A stretch of 64,000 nt of DNA from CALJFL01 sp047633055 (lineage in GTDB: Bacteria > Pseudomonadota > Gammaproteobacteria > Pseudomonadales > Halieaceae): assembly GCA_047633055.1 (NCBI GenBank), contig JBLIEI010000007.1, positions 1 to 64,000 of the forward strand. Direction: 5' to 3'. The notes under the pieces were generated by a model. The model was not told the origin of the DNA. It ran no database searches and saw only the letters and a program-made list of their open reading frames with translations. Shown one piece after another: positions 34,816-43,099 of the stretch (its first letter is position 1; every line of letters begins with the position of its first letter). The position numbers and the translations under genes are program-made.

Positions 34816-37020
34816 TTATGCCAGATCGAAGCGATCGAGATTCATCACCTTGCACCAGGCCGCTACAAAGTCGTGCACAAACCGCTTCTGCACATCGTCA
34901 CTAGCGTAGACCTCTGCGATCGCCCGCAACTGCGAGTTAGAACCGAAGAGGAGGTCAACACGGCTGCCGGTCCACTTGAGCTTGCCCGTTTTGCGATTGC
35001 TCCCCTCGTATACCCCCGGCGTCTTGGCGGACGCCTGCCAGGTTGTGTTCATGTCGAGCAGGTTGACGAAGAAATCGTTGGTCAGGGTCTCGGGGCGCTT
35101 GGTGAACACGCCGAGTCTGGACTGCCCCGTGTTGGCATTCAGGACCCGCATACCACCGACCAGAACCGTCATTTCGGGCGCGGTCAGGGTCAGCAGGTTG
35201 GCCCGATCCACCAGCAGCTCCTCCACCGGCTGCGTCAGTCCTTGGCTGAGGTAGTTGCGGAAGCCGTCGGCCTTGGGTTCAAGCACGGCGAATGCGTCCA
35301 CGTCGGTTTGCGCCTGCGACGCGTCGGTGCGGCCCGGTGAGAACGGCACTTTTACCTTGACCCCGGCATTATTCGCCGCGAGCTCGATGGCTGCGCAACC
35401 ACCCAGCACGATCAGGTCGGCGAGCGAGACCCGTGTCTTGCCGGACTGCGACTGGTTGAAATCCTGTTGCGTCGCTTCCAGCGTCTTCAGCACTTTCGCC
35501 AGTTTGGCCGGCTGATTGATCTTCCAGCGTTTTTGGGGTGCGAGGTGAATACGCGCACCGTTGGCCCCGCCGCGCTTGTCGCTGCCGCGAAACGTTGCAG
35601 CCGAAGCCCAAGCGGTGGAAACCAGTTGGCAGATGGGCAAGCCTGAAGCTAGGATGGTGCCCTTGAGTTTGGCGATATCTTTTTTGCCTATCAATTTATG
35701 GGTTACCGCGGGCACGGGGTCCTGCCACAGCAATTCATCCTCAGGCACGTCCGGGCCTAGGTAGCGCGAGACCGGTCCCATGTCGCGATGGGTCAGCTTG
35801 AACCACGCCCGGGAAAAGGCATCGGCTAACTCGTCCGGGTGGTCGTGGAAGTGCTTGGAGATTTTGGCGTAGATCGGGTCGACCTTGAAAGCCATGTCCG
35901 CCGTACTCATCATCGGCATGTTTTTCTTCAACGGATCGTGGGCATCCGGCACCACGCGCGCCGCCGGATCCTTGGGCACCCACTGGTGCGCACCCGCGGG
36001 GCTCTTCGTGAGCTCCCACTCCAGGTTGAGCAGGTTGTCGAAGTAGCCGTTGTCCCACTGGATCGGGTTGTTGGTCCAGGCGCCCTCCAGGCCGCTGCTG
36101 ATTGCGTCACCGCCATTGCCGCTGCCAAAGCTGCTGGCCCAGCCCAGGCCCTGCTGCTCGATGGGAGCGCTCTCGGGCGCCGGGCCGACGTACTCGTCCG
36201 GATCGGCAGCTCCATGGCATTTGCCAAAGGTGTGGCCGCCGGCAGCGAGAGCAACCGTTTCGTAATCGTCCATGGCCATGCGGGCAAAGGTCTCGCGGAT
36301 GTCCCTGGCTGAGCCCAGCGGGTCCGGGTTGCCGTTGGGTCCCTCGGGATTGACGTAAATCAGGCCCATCTGCACCGCGGCCAGCGGATCCTCCAGTTCA
36401 TGGTCGCCGCTGTAGCGCTCGTCCCCCAGCCAGGTTTTCTCGGAGCCCCAGTAGACGCCCTCCTCCGGTTCCCAGATGTCTTCGCGGCCACCGCCGAAGC
36501 CGAACAGTTTCAGCCCCATCGATTCGATAGCGCAGGTACCGGCGAGCACCATCAGGTCGGCCCAGGAAATTTTGCGGCCATATTTCTGCTTGATCGGCCA
36601 GAGTAGGCGGCGGGCCTTGTCGAGGCTCACGTTGTCGGGCCAACTGTTGAGGGGTGCAAAGCGTTGCGAGCCAGAACCCGCACCACCGCGGCCGTCGCTG
36701 ATGCGATAGGTGCCCGCGCTGTGCCAGGCCATCCGAATGAAAAACGGCCCATAGTGGCCCCAGTCCGCCGGCCACCACTCCTGCGAATTTGTCATCAGGG
36801 CGTGGAGGTCTTTTTTCAGGGCCTTAAAGTCGAGTTTTTTGAATTCCTCGGCGTAATTAAACTTCGCGCCCATGGGATTGGCCAAGGGTGGATTCTGGTG
36901 GAGGACTTTCAGGTTCAACTGATCCGGCCACCAGTGCTGGTTGGATGCGCTCGCGGCCGTCATGCGAGATCCGCCCATCACCGGGCACTTGCCCGCGTTA
37001 CCTGCCCTTGAGTCATTCAT
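34816..37020 (-). CDS. katG: Catalase-peroxidase KatG
   Basis: The 734-residue bifunctional haem enzyme destroys hydrogen peroxide. The distal-side motif RMAWHSAGTYR contains the catalytic Arg, Trp and His. The tyrosine of the covalent Met-Tyr-Trp adduct lies in LIYVNPEGPNGNPDP, and the proximal haem ligand is the His of AAGGHTFGKCHGA. The second, haem-free peroxidase-like domain is also complete, with DLIVLGGCAAIELAAN and the C-terminal SNSQLRAIAEVYASDD. The length is normal for the family. An OxyR-type site was not identified. Confidence 0.97.
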   Translation of the reverse strand: MNDSRAGNAGKCPVMGGSRMTAASASNQHWWPDQLNLKVLHQNPPLANPMGAKFNYAEEFKKLDFKALKKDLHALMTNSQEWWPADWGHYGPFFIRMAWHSAGTYRISDGRGGAGSGSQRFAPLNSWPDNVSLDKARRLLWPIKQKYGRKISWADLMVLAGTCAIESMGLKLFGFGGGREDIWEPEEGVYWGSEKTWLGDERYSGDHELEDPLAAVQMGLIYVNPEGPNGNPDPLGSARDIRETFARMAMDDYETVALAAGGHTFGKCHGAADPDEYVGPAPESAPIEQQGLGWASSFGSGNGGDAISSGLEGAWTNNPIQWDNGYFDNLLNLEWELTKSPAGAHQWVPKDPAARVVPDAHDPLKKNMPMMSTADMAFKVDPIYAKISKHFHDHPDELADAFSRAWFKLTHRDMGPVSRYLGPDVPEDELLWQDPVPAVTHKLIGKKDIAKLKGTILASGLPICQLVSTAWASAATFRGSDKRGGANGARIHLAPQKRWKINQPAKLAKVLKTLEATQQDFNQSQSGKTRVSLADLIVLGGCAAIELAANNAGVKVKVPFSPGRTDASQAQTDVDAFAVLEPKADGFRNYLSQGLTQPVEELLVDRANLLTLTAPEMTVLVGGMRVLNANTGQSRLGVFTKRPETLTNDFFVNLLDMNTTWQASAKTPGVYEGSNRKTGKLKWTGSRVDLLFGSNSQLRAIAEVYASDDVQKRFVHDFVAAWCKVMNLDRFDLA

Positions 37021-37169
37021 GCTGCGCTACTCCCTTTCTTTGATTTAGTCGTATTCGCCGTCTCTACCGGCTTGCGGCAGGACGGACAGCCCAGCTAGTG
37101 CGTTCCGGAGATGCCGACAAATCGATCAGCGGTGCCGCAAGCACGAAGCAGGAGTTTGGGTGAGAAAGA

Positions 37170-37454
37170 TTACAACTGTGTCTTGAAGTAGTTGTAGGAA
37201 TGCTTGAAAGCATCACCCATTTTGTCCATTTCGGCGACCATACTTTCCCATGTATCCTCTCCAGCTGCCTTCAGTTCATCCAGCTGGGCGCTCGCCTTGC
37301 TTGACTGTGCCCGCAGATCAGCCATGTCCTGTTTGTACTTGGCTTCCATGTCTTTCTTGGCACTCTTGGATTTAGCCGCCAGTTTGTCGAGCTGTGCATC
37401 CATATCGTCGATTTCGGATTTCATCTTCGCAACGTATTTATCTTTGGTTGTCAT
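37170..37454 (-). CDS. sll1863-type coiled-coil stress protein
   Basis: The 94-residue protein is almost entirely charged helix with heptad character: YVAKMKSEIDDMDAQLDKLA, SAKKDMEAKYKQDMADLRA, LDELKAAGEDTWESMVAEMD and a C-terminal AFKHSYNYFK. It matches small coiled-coil proteins annotated as sll1863 family stress response proteins. An AAGGAAAA site precedes the ATG at 37454, so the 16 upstream codons of the open frame are not used. It lies 150 bases downstream of the katG start side, transcribed toward the same direction. Confidence 0.8.
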   Translation of the reverse strand: MTTKDKYVAKMKSEIDDMDAQLDKLAAKSKSAKKDMEAKYKQDMADLRAQSSKASAQLDELKAAGEDTWESMVAEMDKMGDAFKHSYNYFKTQL

Positions 37455-37542
37455 ATCTAGTTTTCCTTTTGATCTTGTGGGTAAGAAAGGTGAATAACAC
37501 AACAGTGCTCAATGGATTAAGTATGGCCAAAGTTCCGCTGTT

Positions 37543-37597
37543 TTTCTGTGCGCCACCGTACATTGAAAGGCCTGACCTGAAATATTCGCGACAGCTC
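37543..37597. repeat. About 55-bp dispersed repeat, copy B (ALDH piece)
   Basis: This is the partner of 15446-15500. The minus strand encodes ISGQAFQCTVAHRK, equivalent to the ALDH-derived piece at the other locus, and then diverges. It stands alone, with no SDR end behind it. Confidence 0.65.
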
Positions 37598-37834
37598 GAT
37601 GATCGTAGCGAAATTGGCACGCGACCTTACGAATGGCGCGTCTGGCCGGGGTTGATATTAATGCCCAGAGCAAAGCCGCCCAGTCCGCTTGAGTCGCGCA
37701 CCCGCAGCGCACAGACACTGCCAGATCGACGTGACAACCTTGTCATCGACTTAACTCAACGCGATTGCACCGGAGTCTTTATTCCCGTAACAACTCCCGC
37801 TCATCCCAATGAACTGCACAGCGGCGCCCAGTGC

Positions 37835-38477
37835 AAGGTCGGCGCATGGGCAGTGTTCGCGCTCGGTTTATTCTTCATCTTGTTCGGCTTGCCGATGCTG
37901 ATCGGTGGTGCATGGCGTATTCTTCGTCGTGACCGTGCTCTGGAGCCTGTACGAAGTCGGCCCTTGATGGCTGGGCGCTGGTGCCCCGGATCTTCTTTGG
38001 CCTGTCGATCCTGTTGCTGCTGGTGAACGCCGGTCGCTCAACGGTGTACGGCGGCACTTTCGGCGCGCAGCGTTTTTCGTCGCTGACGCAGATCAATCGT
38101 GACAATGTCGGTCAGCTGGCGCGCGCGTGGGAGTACCGCAGCGGCGATCTTCCGTCGGAGCGATGGGGTGTCGAGACGACGCCACTGAAAATAGACACCA
38201 CAGTGTATTTGTGTCCGGCACGAAATATCCTGATTGCACTCGATGCGCGAGTTCGCTGGTGACGCTCGACGTGACGACCGGCAAGCCAGTCTGGAGCTAC
38301 CAGGCCGTACACAGGGACGCGTGGGATTACGATCTGGGCTCGCAAGCCACACTCGTGGACTTTCCCACACCAACCGGCTCGGCTGGTTTCCGCGCGACGA
38401 TCCGCGCCATCGATCTGCGCAGCGGGAAAACACTCTGGGATCGCCCGTTCGGCACGGCACGCGCCTACTGGTTATGA
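37835..38477 (+). pseudogene. Decayed membrane-bound PQQ glucose dehydrogenase
   Basis: The N-terminal membrane part is visible as QCKVGAWAVFALGLFFILFG and LPMLIGGAW, then WSLYEVG and, after a one-base frameshift near 37963, LDGWALVPRIFFGLSI. The propeller begins YGGTFGAQRFSSLTQINRDN and TTPLKIDTTVYLC, but most of it is deleted. It resumes as LVTLDVTTGKPVWSYQ, AWDYDLGSQATLVDF and ends soon after. About 0.65 kb remains of a gene normally near 2.4 kb. The enzyme would have oxidised glucose to gluconolactone in the periplasm. Confidence 0.8.
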
Positions 38478-39157
38478 CTTGGATTCGGGTTCGCCGAGTA
38501 CATCGCGTTGATTGTTACTATTTCCGCCGGAAGCCCGATTTATTGATTCCTGGCATGAATTACTAATTCGCCATGCACAGGCTGTTTATTCATCCGAAGC
38601 CGATACAGCTTGTATCACGGGAAAGTAATCACTTTTTGAGATATCTGAGAGAACGTGAAACCAATACCTAATTTCCCCCAAATCCGCGTTTTCAAGGACT
38701 ATGCCCAGGTCGATTACCGGCAAGGCGAAATCCAGCGCATACTGCACCGTATCGAGGCCAGGACAGCCCAGTGGTGCGTCTACGGTTCCAAGACCGATAG
38801 GCAGGACATAAGTCGTCGGTTCGGCGGGCTGTTCGAAAGGGGAAAACGTCCGGTGACAAAAGCTGATTCGAATGCGGTGATCAGCTGATTCTCTTACAGC
38901 GACTCTTGCCGAACCATTTTCAGGCTACAGTTTGTACCAGGGTCAAGCTGCTGCGCATCAGGCCATCAAGCGGCACAGGTTCGCACGGTACCTCAATGCT
39001 CTCAGCATTCAATTCTGGAAAGATCAAGAATGTCATTAATTAGTGTGACCCTATGCGTGCCATCATCTGAGTAATCCACTACAGAGGTTGGCCGGGCTCA
39101 ATGTCTCCGATTTCAATACCCAGCGAGCTTTTTCAGGCTTGGGAAATTGAGACACTC
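38478..39157. other. Stretch without recognisable gene
   Basis: About 680 bases carry no identifiable gene. A 77-codon frame at 38655-38888 starts with GTG (KPIPNFPQIRVFKDYAQVDY) and lacks a proper ribosome site; its sequence was not recognised. The composition is similar to other decayed parts of the island. Confidence 0.35.
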
Positions 39158-39265
39158 ATGATGAAACCCACAAACCTTGGCAGTGATTCTGACGATTTTC
39201 TTGAGGAGGGAGACCTGCTCGAGGAAGTTACCGCAACAGCTGTAAAGAGAGTTATCGCCTTTTAA
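39158..39265 (+). pseudogene. N-terminal remnant of XRE/HigA-type antitoxin
   Basis: The frame reads MMKPTNLGSDSDDFLEEGDL followed by LEEVTATAVKRVIAF and a TAA. This is the N-terminal arm of a group of helix-turn-helix antitoxins that usually continue with a glutamine and the DNA-binding domain. The TAA stands where that glutamine codon would be, and no helix-turn-helix follows. No toxin gene is visible next to it. Confidence 0.5.
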
Positions 39266-39381
39266 CTCCAGCAGAAATTGTGTGAGTTGCGCCTGAAGTT
39301 GAAACAGTTCTGGTCTTCGAGCAACTGATGATTAATGAATTCTCTGAAAAGCAACTGGCTGAATGGTTGTGCAAGTGGCGT

Positions 39382-39417
39382 GATAAAACTGAAAAGTGAT
39401 CGCTGTGAATTGAGTAA
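39382..39417. repeat. 36-bp dispersed repeat, copy B
   Basis: This is the partner of 2391-2426, identical at 31 of 36 positions by eye. Here it forms the end of a short open frame, EFSEKQLAEWLCKWRDKTEK, and copy A likewise ends a frame with DETEK, so both may be 3' ends of the same lost gene. Confidence 0.5.
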
Positions 39418-39539
39418 GCGCTGCAGTTTCTCGGAACTCTGTTTACAACCAAACCCCATGCGCTAAACTCGGCATGAGCCACGGGCCGCAACATAGGCCC
39501 CGGCAAACCACACACCCAACATCCGTATGGGATAACGAT

Positions 39540-40340
39540 ATGTCCAAAGAACTCCAGGTGTACTGGGCCCCAGGTTGCTCAAGTTGCCTACGTACCAAGG
39601 AATTCCTGAGCGGTCACGGGCTTGCGTTCGAGTCGATCAATATCGTCGAGAATCCTGAAGCACTGAACGACCTGACACGCATTGGCTTTCGCAGTGTGCC
39701 GGTGGTCAGGCGTGGCGATGATGCGGTGTTCTGCCAGGATTTACAGGACGTTGCTGATTTCGTCGGCGTTTCACTGGCCAAATCAGAACTGTCCGGTCAG
39801 GACTTTATCAACAGAATCGATTGCATACTGCAGGCCGCGACGCGTTTTGTAAAACAGCTATCGGAAGACCAACTCGCCAAGCATTTCCCTGGGCGCGACA
39901 GACCCTACAGGGACCTCGCCTACCACATCTATATGGTCGTACAGGGTTTCCTTGAGTGTGTGGAAGGGGGTTCACTGGAAATGGAAGCCTTCCTCAGAAA
40001 AGCGCCAGAAGGCGTGACCCACGGCACTCAGGTAGCCCAAGCGGGCGAGGAAGTCAGGGAGGCGCTATTACAGTGGTGGGATGCACAGAAACAGGATCTT
40101 CCAGAAAAAGTGAGCACTTACTACGGAGAGCGAGCAATGCTCAGCGTATTGGAACGCACCGCCTGGCACGCCGCTCAACACTGCAGACAATTACAAGCGA
40201 CGGTTGAGAATTTCGGGATCGATCCAGACGGGGCCCTGGGGAATTCGGAACTCGCGGGCTTACCACTGCCGGAGCATATCTACGACGATGAGATAGATAT
40301 GAATGATGCACACATTGCAACCAAGCCCATGCTGTTATAA
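39540..40340 (+). CDS. Glutaredoxin-DinB fusion protein
   Basis: The 266-residue protein joins two domains. Residues 1-80 form a glutaredoxin fold with the redox motif CSSC (YWAPGCSSCLRTKEFL), the cis-proline loop FRSVPVVRRGDD and a C-terminal helix. Residues 90-245 form a helical bundle of the DinB/DUF664 type, with histidines in YRDLAYHIYMVVQGFLE and ERTAWHAAQHCRQLQ that would bind a metal. DinB-like enzymes include thiol-dependent transferases using mycothiol or bacillithiol, so the fusion to a glutaredoxin suggests thiol chemistry; this is inference. The ATG at 39540 gives the normal glutaredoxin start. Confidence 0.8.
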   Translation: MSKELQVYWAPGCSSCLRTKEFLSGHGLAFESINIVENPEALNDLTRIGFRSVPVVRRGDDAVFCQDLQDVADFVGVSLAKSELSGQDFINRIDCILQAATRFVKQLSEDQLAKHFPGRDRPYRDLAYHIYMVVQGFLECVEGGSLEMEAFLRKAPEGVTHGTQVAQAGEEVREALLQWWDAQKQDLPEKVSTYYGERAMLSVLERTAWHAAQHCRQLQATVENFGIDPDGALGNSELAGLPLPEHIYDDEIDMNDAHIATKPMLL

Positions 40341-40457
40341 GTCTATCAATTTCAACAGCTTAGCTTGATTATTCGACGGCACAGCATCCAATACGGCCGA
40401 GTCACCCGACAGAGCGTTGAAAAATTTGACCCCCTTCAGGCGGACCCCCTTCAGTCG

Positions 40458-41465
40458 CTAGAACCCGAGACAAATCTTGCCGAAGTGCCCCTGTGACTCC
40501 TGCAAACGAAAGGCCTCTGCCAGCTCGGCAAGGTCGAATGTGCGGTCGATGACAGGCTTGATGCCATTAGTGTTGATCGCCCGTACCATGTCTTTTTGAT
40601 GCGTTCTTGAACCCACGGTAATACCGTTTATCACGGCGTTCTTTTGAAATAACTCTGCAGTGGGCACCTCACCCTGAACGCCGGTGAGTACACCAATCAT
40701 CGAGATATGGCCGCCAAAAGCGATTGCGCGCACAGATTGCGGTAATGTGCCGGAACCGCCGACTTCAACGATAACATCTACCCCTCTGCCCCCGGTGATT
40801 TCCTGGGTTCGGCTTCCCCACTTCTCATGTTCTTTATAGTTGATCAGTTGGTCGGCGCCAAGGGCTTTCAGTTTTTCGAGCTTGGCGTCAGAGGAGGAGG
40901 TGGCGATAACATTGCAACCGGCGGCCTTGGCAAACTGCAGCGCAAAAACAGAGACTCCGCCGCTGCCTTGCACCAGTACGGTGTCACCGGCTTTCACCCG
41001 CGCCTCTACCATCAGCGCTCGCCAGGCAGTCGCTGCGGCACACGGCAAGGTTGCGGCCTGCTCGAAGGAATAGTCTTCGGGCATGAGCGTGAACGCCGAG
41101 CAAGACATGGTCACAGTCTCTGCGGCAAAGCCGTCTACGTTATCGCCCGGCACCCCAGCGAGCTTGATCGGGTCGGTAGCGCGGCCATCATCCCAGTTGG
41201 GGAAGAAGCAGCTCATCACTTTATCGCCCACTTTAAACTCACTCACCCCCGGGCCAATGGCTTCCACTACACCCGCGCCATCAGACATCGGTATTATTCC
41301 GTCAGCAGTCTCGATGAGGCCAACGGCCACTACATAGTCATGGAAGTTGAGTGAACTGGCGTGATTGCGCACGCGAATCTCCCCGGACTGTGGCTCTGTC
41401 GGCTCTATTTCCACCAACTGCAGATTTTCCAGTCCACAGGGCTTGTTCAATTTCATTGCTCGCAT
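40458..41465 (-). CDS. MDR-superfamily NAD(P)-dependent oxidoreductase (quinone reductase-like)
   Basis: This 335-residue protein belongs to the medium-chain dehydrogenase family without the structural zinc cysteines. It shows the N-terminal GroES-like fold (SGEIRVRNHASSLNFHDY), the substrate-domain segment DGAGVVEAIGPGVSEFKVGD and the nucleotide-binding motif VLVQGSGGVSVFALQFAKAA. A GADQLINYKEHEKWGSRTQE segment and a conserved GGHISMIGVL follow. An AAGGAA site 6 bases upstream fixes the ATG at 41465. It probably reduces a quinone or enal; the substrate is unknown. The esterase upstream is on the same strand, 158 bases away. Confidence 0.88.
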   Translation of the reverse strand: MRAMKLNKPCGLENLQLVEIEPTEPQSGEIRVRNHASSLNFHDYVVAVGLIETADGIIPMSDGAGVVEAIGPGVSEFKVGDKVMSCFFPNWDDGRATDPIKLAGVPGDNVDGFAAETVTMSCSAFTLMPEDYSFEQAATLPCAAATAWRALMVEARVKAGDTVLVQGSGGVSVFALQFAKAAGCNVIATSSSDAKLEKLKALGADQLINYKEHEKWGSRTQEITGGRGVDVIVEVGGSGTLPQSVRAIAFGGHISMIGVLTGVQGEVPTAELFQKNAVINGITVGSRTHQKDMVRAINTNGIKPVIDRTFDLAELAEAFRLQESQGHFGKICLGF

Positions 41466-41622
41466 ATCTTGTTCCTTGGTAAACAATTTTTACACTGCAA
41501 AGAGTGTACGCCAGTATTGCCCGGATCGGGACCGCAATGAAACGGTCGCCCACAAAATTCCAAAGCGCTTCTCAAGGTTCAGGCAAAAGGCAAGACTTGC
41601 CCCCGCTTAGACCCCCCGCTTG

Positions 41623-42285
41623 TTACGCCAGCACCTGCCGTAACCAACGGCTGATTTCCTGAATCTCCTCCCGGCATACCTCATGCCCCATGGTGTACTC
41701 GCGCCATTCAACCGGGTACCCGGCAGTCGTCAGATTCTCGAGAGCCGATTTACCCATCGCAATCGGTAACACGGCGTCCTGCTGGCCATGGCACAGTAAA
41801 ATGGGTATGTCAGCGTTCGCTTTAGCCTTGTCTGTGCCCAGGCCCTCCGCATCAGCAAGAAACGTAGACAAGGCAAGAATACCTGCGAGGCGCTTGGGAT
41901 AATGAAGCGCGGTATGAAAGGCCATTACGCCACCTTGGGAAAAGCCCGCCAGTAATATACGTTCAGCCGGCGTGCCGCTGTCAATCTCGTTTTGGATAAG
42001 ATCATTAATCTGAGACACGGATTTCTTCATGCCCGGAAAATCGGCGGTACCGCTCGTACTGAAATCAAACCAGGCCCGCGCGCGCTGCCCGCCAAACGCG
42101 GTAACCGCCAGTTCTGGCGCGTGCGGAAACACGAAACGCACGGGTAAGTCAGCAGGTAGCTGAAGCTGTGGGACTATGGGTTCAAAATCGTGGCCGTCAG
42201 CGCCAAGGCCATGGAGCCAGATAACAACGGCAACAGCCTCTTTGTCAGGGTTTATTTCTACAGTGGGTAATGGCGTTGACAGCAT
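41623..42285 (-). CDS. Carboxylesterase / acyl-protein thioesterase-type hydrolase
   Basis: The 220-residue protein belongs to the phospholipase/carboxylesterase family of alpha/beta hydrolases. It shows the oxyanion segment WLHGLGADGHDFEPIVPQL, the nucleophile elbow LLAGFSQGGVMAFHTAL with the catalytic Ser, the acid in LLCHGQQDAVLPIAMG and the His in YTMGHEVCREE. Length is normal and the N-terminus has no signal peptide, so it acts in the cytoplasm. The natural substrate may be short-chain esters or lysophospholipids. Confidence 0.92.
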   Translation of the reverse strand: MLSTPLPTVEINPDKEAVAVVIWLHGLGADGHDFEPIVPQLQLPADLPVRFVFPHAPELAVTAFGGQRARAWFDFSTSGTADFPGMKKSVSQINDLIQNEIDSGTPAERILLAGFSQGGVMAFHTALHYPKRLAGILALSTFLADAEGLGTDKAKANADIPILLCHGQQDAVLPIAMGKSALENLTTAGYPVEWREYTMGHEVCREEIQEISRWLRQVLA

Positions 42286-42387
42286 ATCGCGTTTTAAAAC
42301 CTCTTTAACTTAGTCACAAAATCCGCGCAGCATAGCATGTGTATTCCCGCGCGTAGCCAAACCGGTAACCGCGCTACTGCTCAACGC

Positions 42388-42969
42388 CTAAACACCCTCG
42401 GCGAGGATATTGTCGACAATACATTCAACAGCAACCTGGGTCTGATCACCCCAGTCATCGAACCCTACTACGCCCTGCACCGCGTGATGCTGGAGACTTA
42501 AAAAGCCGTGGACCAATGCCCAGATACGAAGCGCGGCACGCTGCTTGGCGGTCTTACGGGCGTCAGCCGGCAACAGCTTGGAGGCGAGCTCGACCAGCCC
42601 CCCAAACGCTTTTAATCCTGCGGCCCGGGCTTCGGGGCCAGGCGCGTAGTCGGCATTGGTCTCCCCAAAGATCAGCCTGTAGGTTGCCTCATGAGCGCCA
42701 GCCACCTGCCGATAGTTTTTCACCCCCTGAAGTACTGCCGTTTTTGGCTCATCAATCTCACAGGCCGATGACATCGCCGCGGAAACCCGGTCAAAGCCCT
42801 CTACATACAACGCATCAAGGACACCTTGCTTACCTTTAAAATGGCTGTAGATTCCAATGGTAGAGACCCCCGCCAGGCTGGCAATGGCACGCACATTTAA
42901 GCCGCTCGGGCCCTTTTCCAGTAATAACTCAGATGCAGCTTGTAGAATCTTCGACTTATTGGACGCCAT
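42388..42969 (-). CDS. TetR/AcrR family transcriptional repressor
   Basis: The 193-residue regulator has the N-terminal helix-turn-helix of TetR proteins (ILQAASELLLEKGPSGLNVR followed by IASLAGVSTIGIYSHFKGKQ) and a helical ligand-binding domain typical of the WHG group (ALRIWALVHGFLSLQHH). The ATG at 42969 leads into MASNKSK; an upstream open frame lacks support. The gene is divergent from the flavoprotein at 43100, and two perfect dyads lie in between, 22 and 43 bases before its start. It therefore probably represses itself and the flavoprotein-DUF2855 operon. Confidence 0.92.
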   Translation of the reverse strand: MASNKSKILQAASELLLEKGPSGLNVRAIASLAGVSTIGIYSHFKGKQGVLDALYVEGFDRVSAAMSSACEIDEPKTAVLQGVKNYRQVAGAHEATYRLIFGETNADYAPGPEARAAGLKAFGGLVELASKLLPADARKTAKQRAALRIWALVHGFLSLQHHAVQGVVGFDDWGDQTQVAVECIVDNILAEGV

Positions 42970-42991
42970 AGCGGAGTTCTCTGTTGACAAA

Positions 42992-43006
42992 TATAACGGC
43001 GTTATA
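42992..43006. promoter_or_regulatory. Operator dyad 1, TATAACGGCGTTATA
   Basis: This is a perfect inverted repeat with six-base arms TATAAC and GTTATA and a three-base spacer. It lies between the divergent TetR and flavoprotein genes. A TTGACA at 42984-42989 directly precedes it and can form a rightward promoter with TAGGAT at 43008-43013 (18-base spacer), so a bound repressor would cover the promoter. Confidence 0.8.
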
Positions 43007-43012
43007 CTAGGA

Positions 43013-43027
43013 TATAACACTGTTATA
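43013..43027. promoter_or_regulatory. Operator dyad 2, TATAACACTGTTATA
   Basis: This second dyad has exactly the same arms as the first, with a different spacer (ACT). The centres of the two are 21 bases apart, two helical turns, so two TetR dimers could bind on the same face of the DNA. It is 72 bases before the flavoprotein start. Confidence 0.8.
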
Positions 43028-43099
43028 GCCAAGGCGATACAGGTCGGTTTTTATTGCCGCCGGAAAACGCCGCACCCTACGATTCGAAGGAGCAGTTTT

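Noticed and set aside
38655..38888. 77-codon frame starting with GTG (KPIPNFPQIRVFKDYAQ)
   Set aside because: No ribosome site, no recognised family and located in decayed DNA; mentioned only in the intergenic entry.
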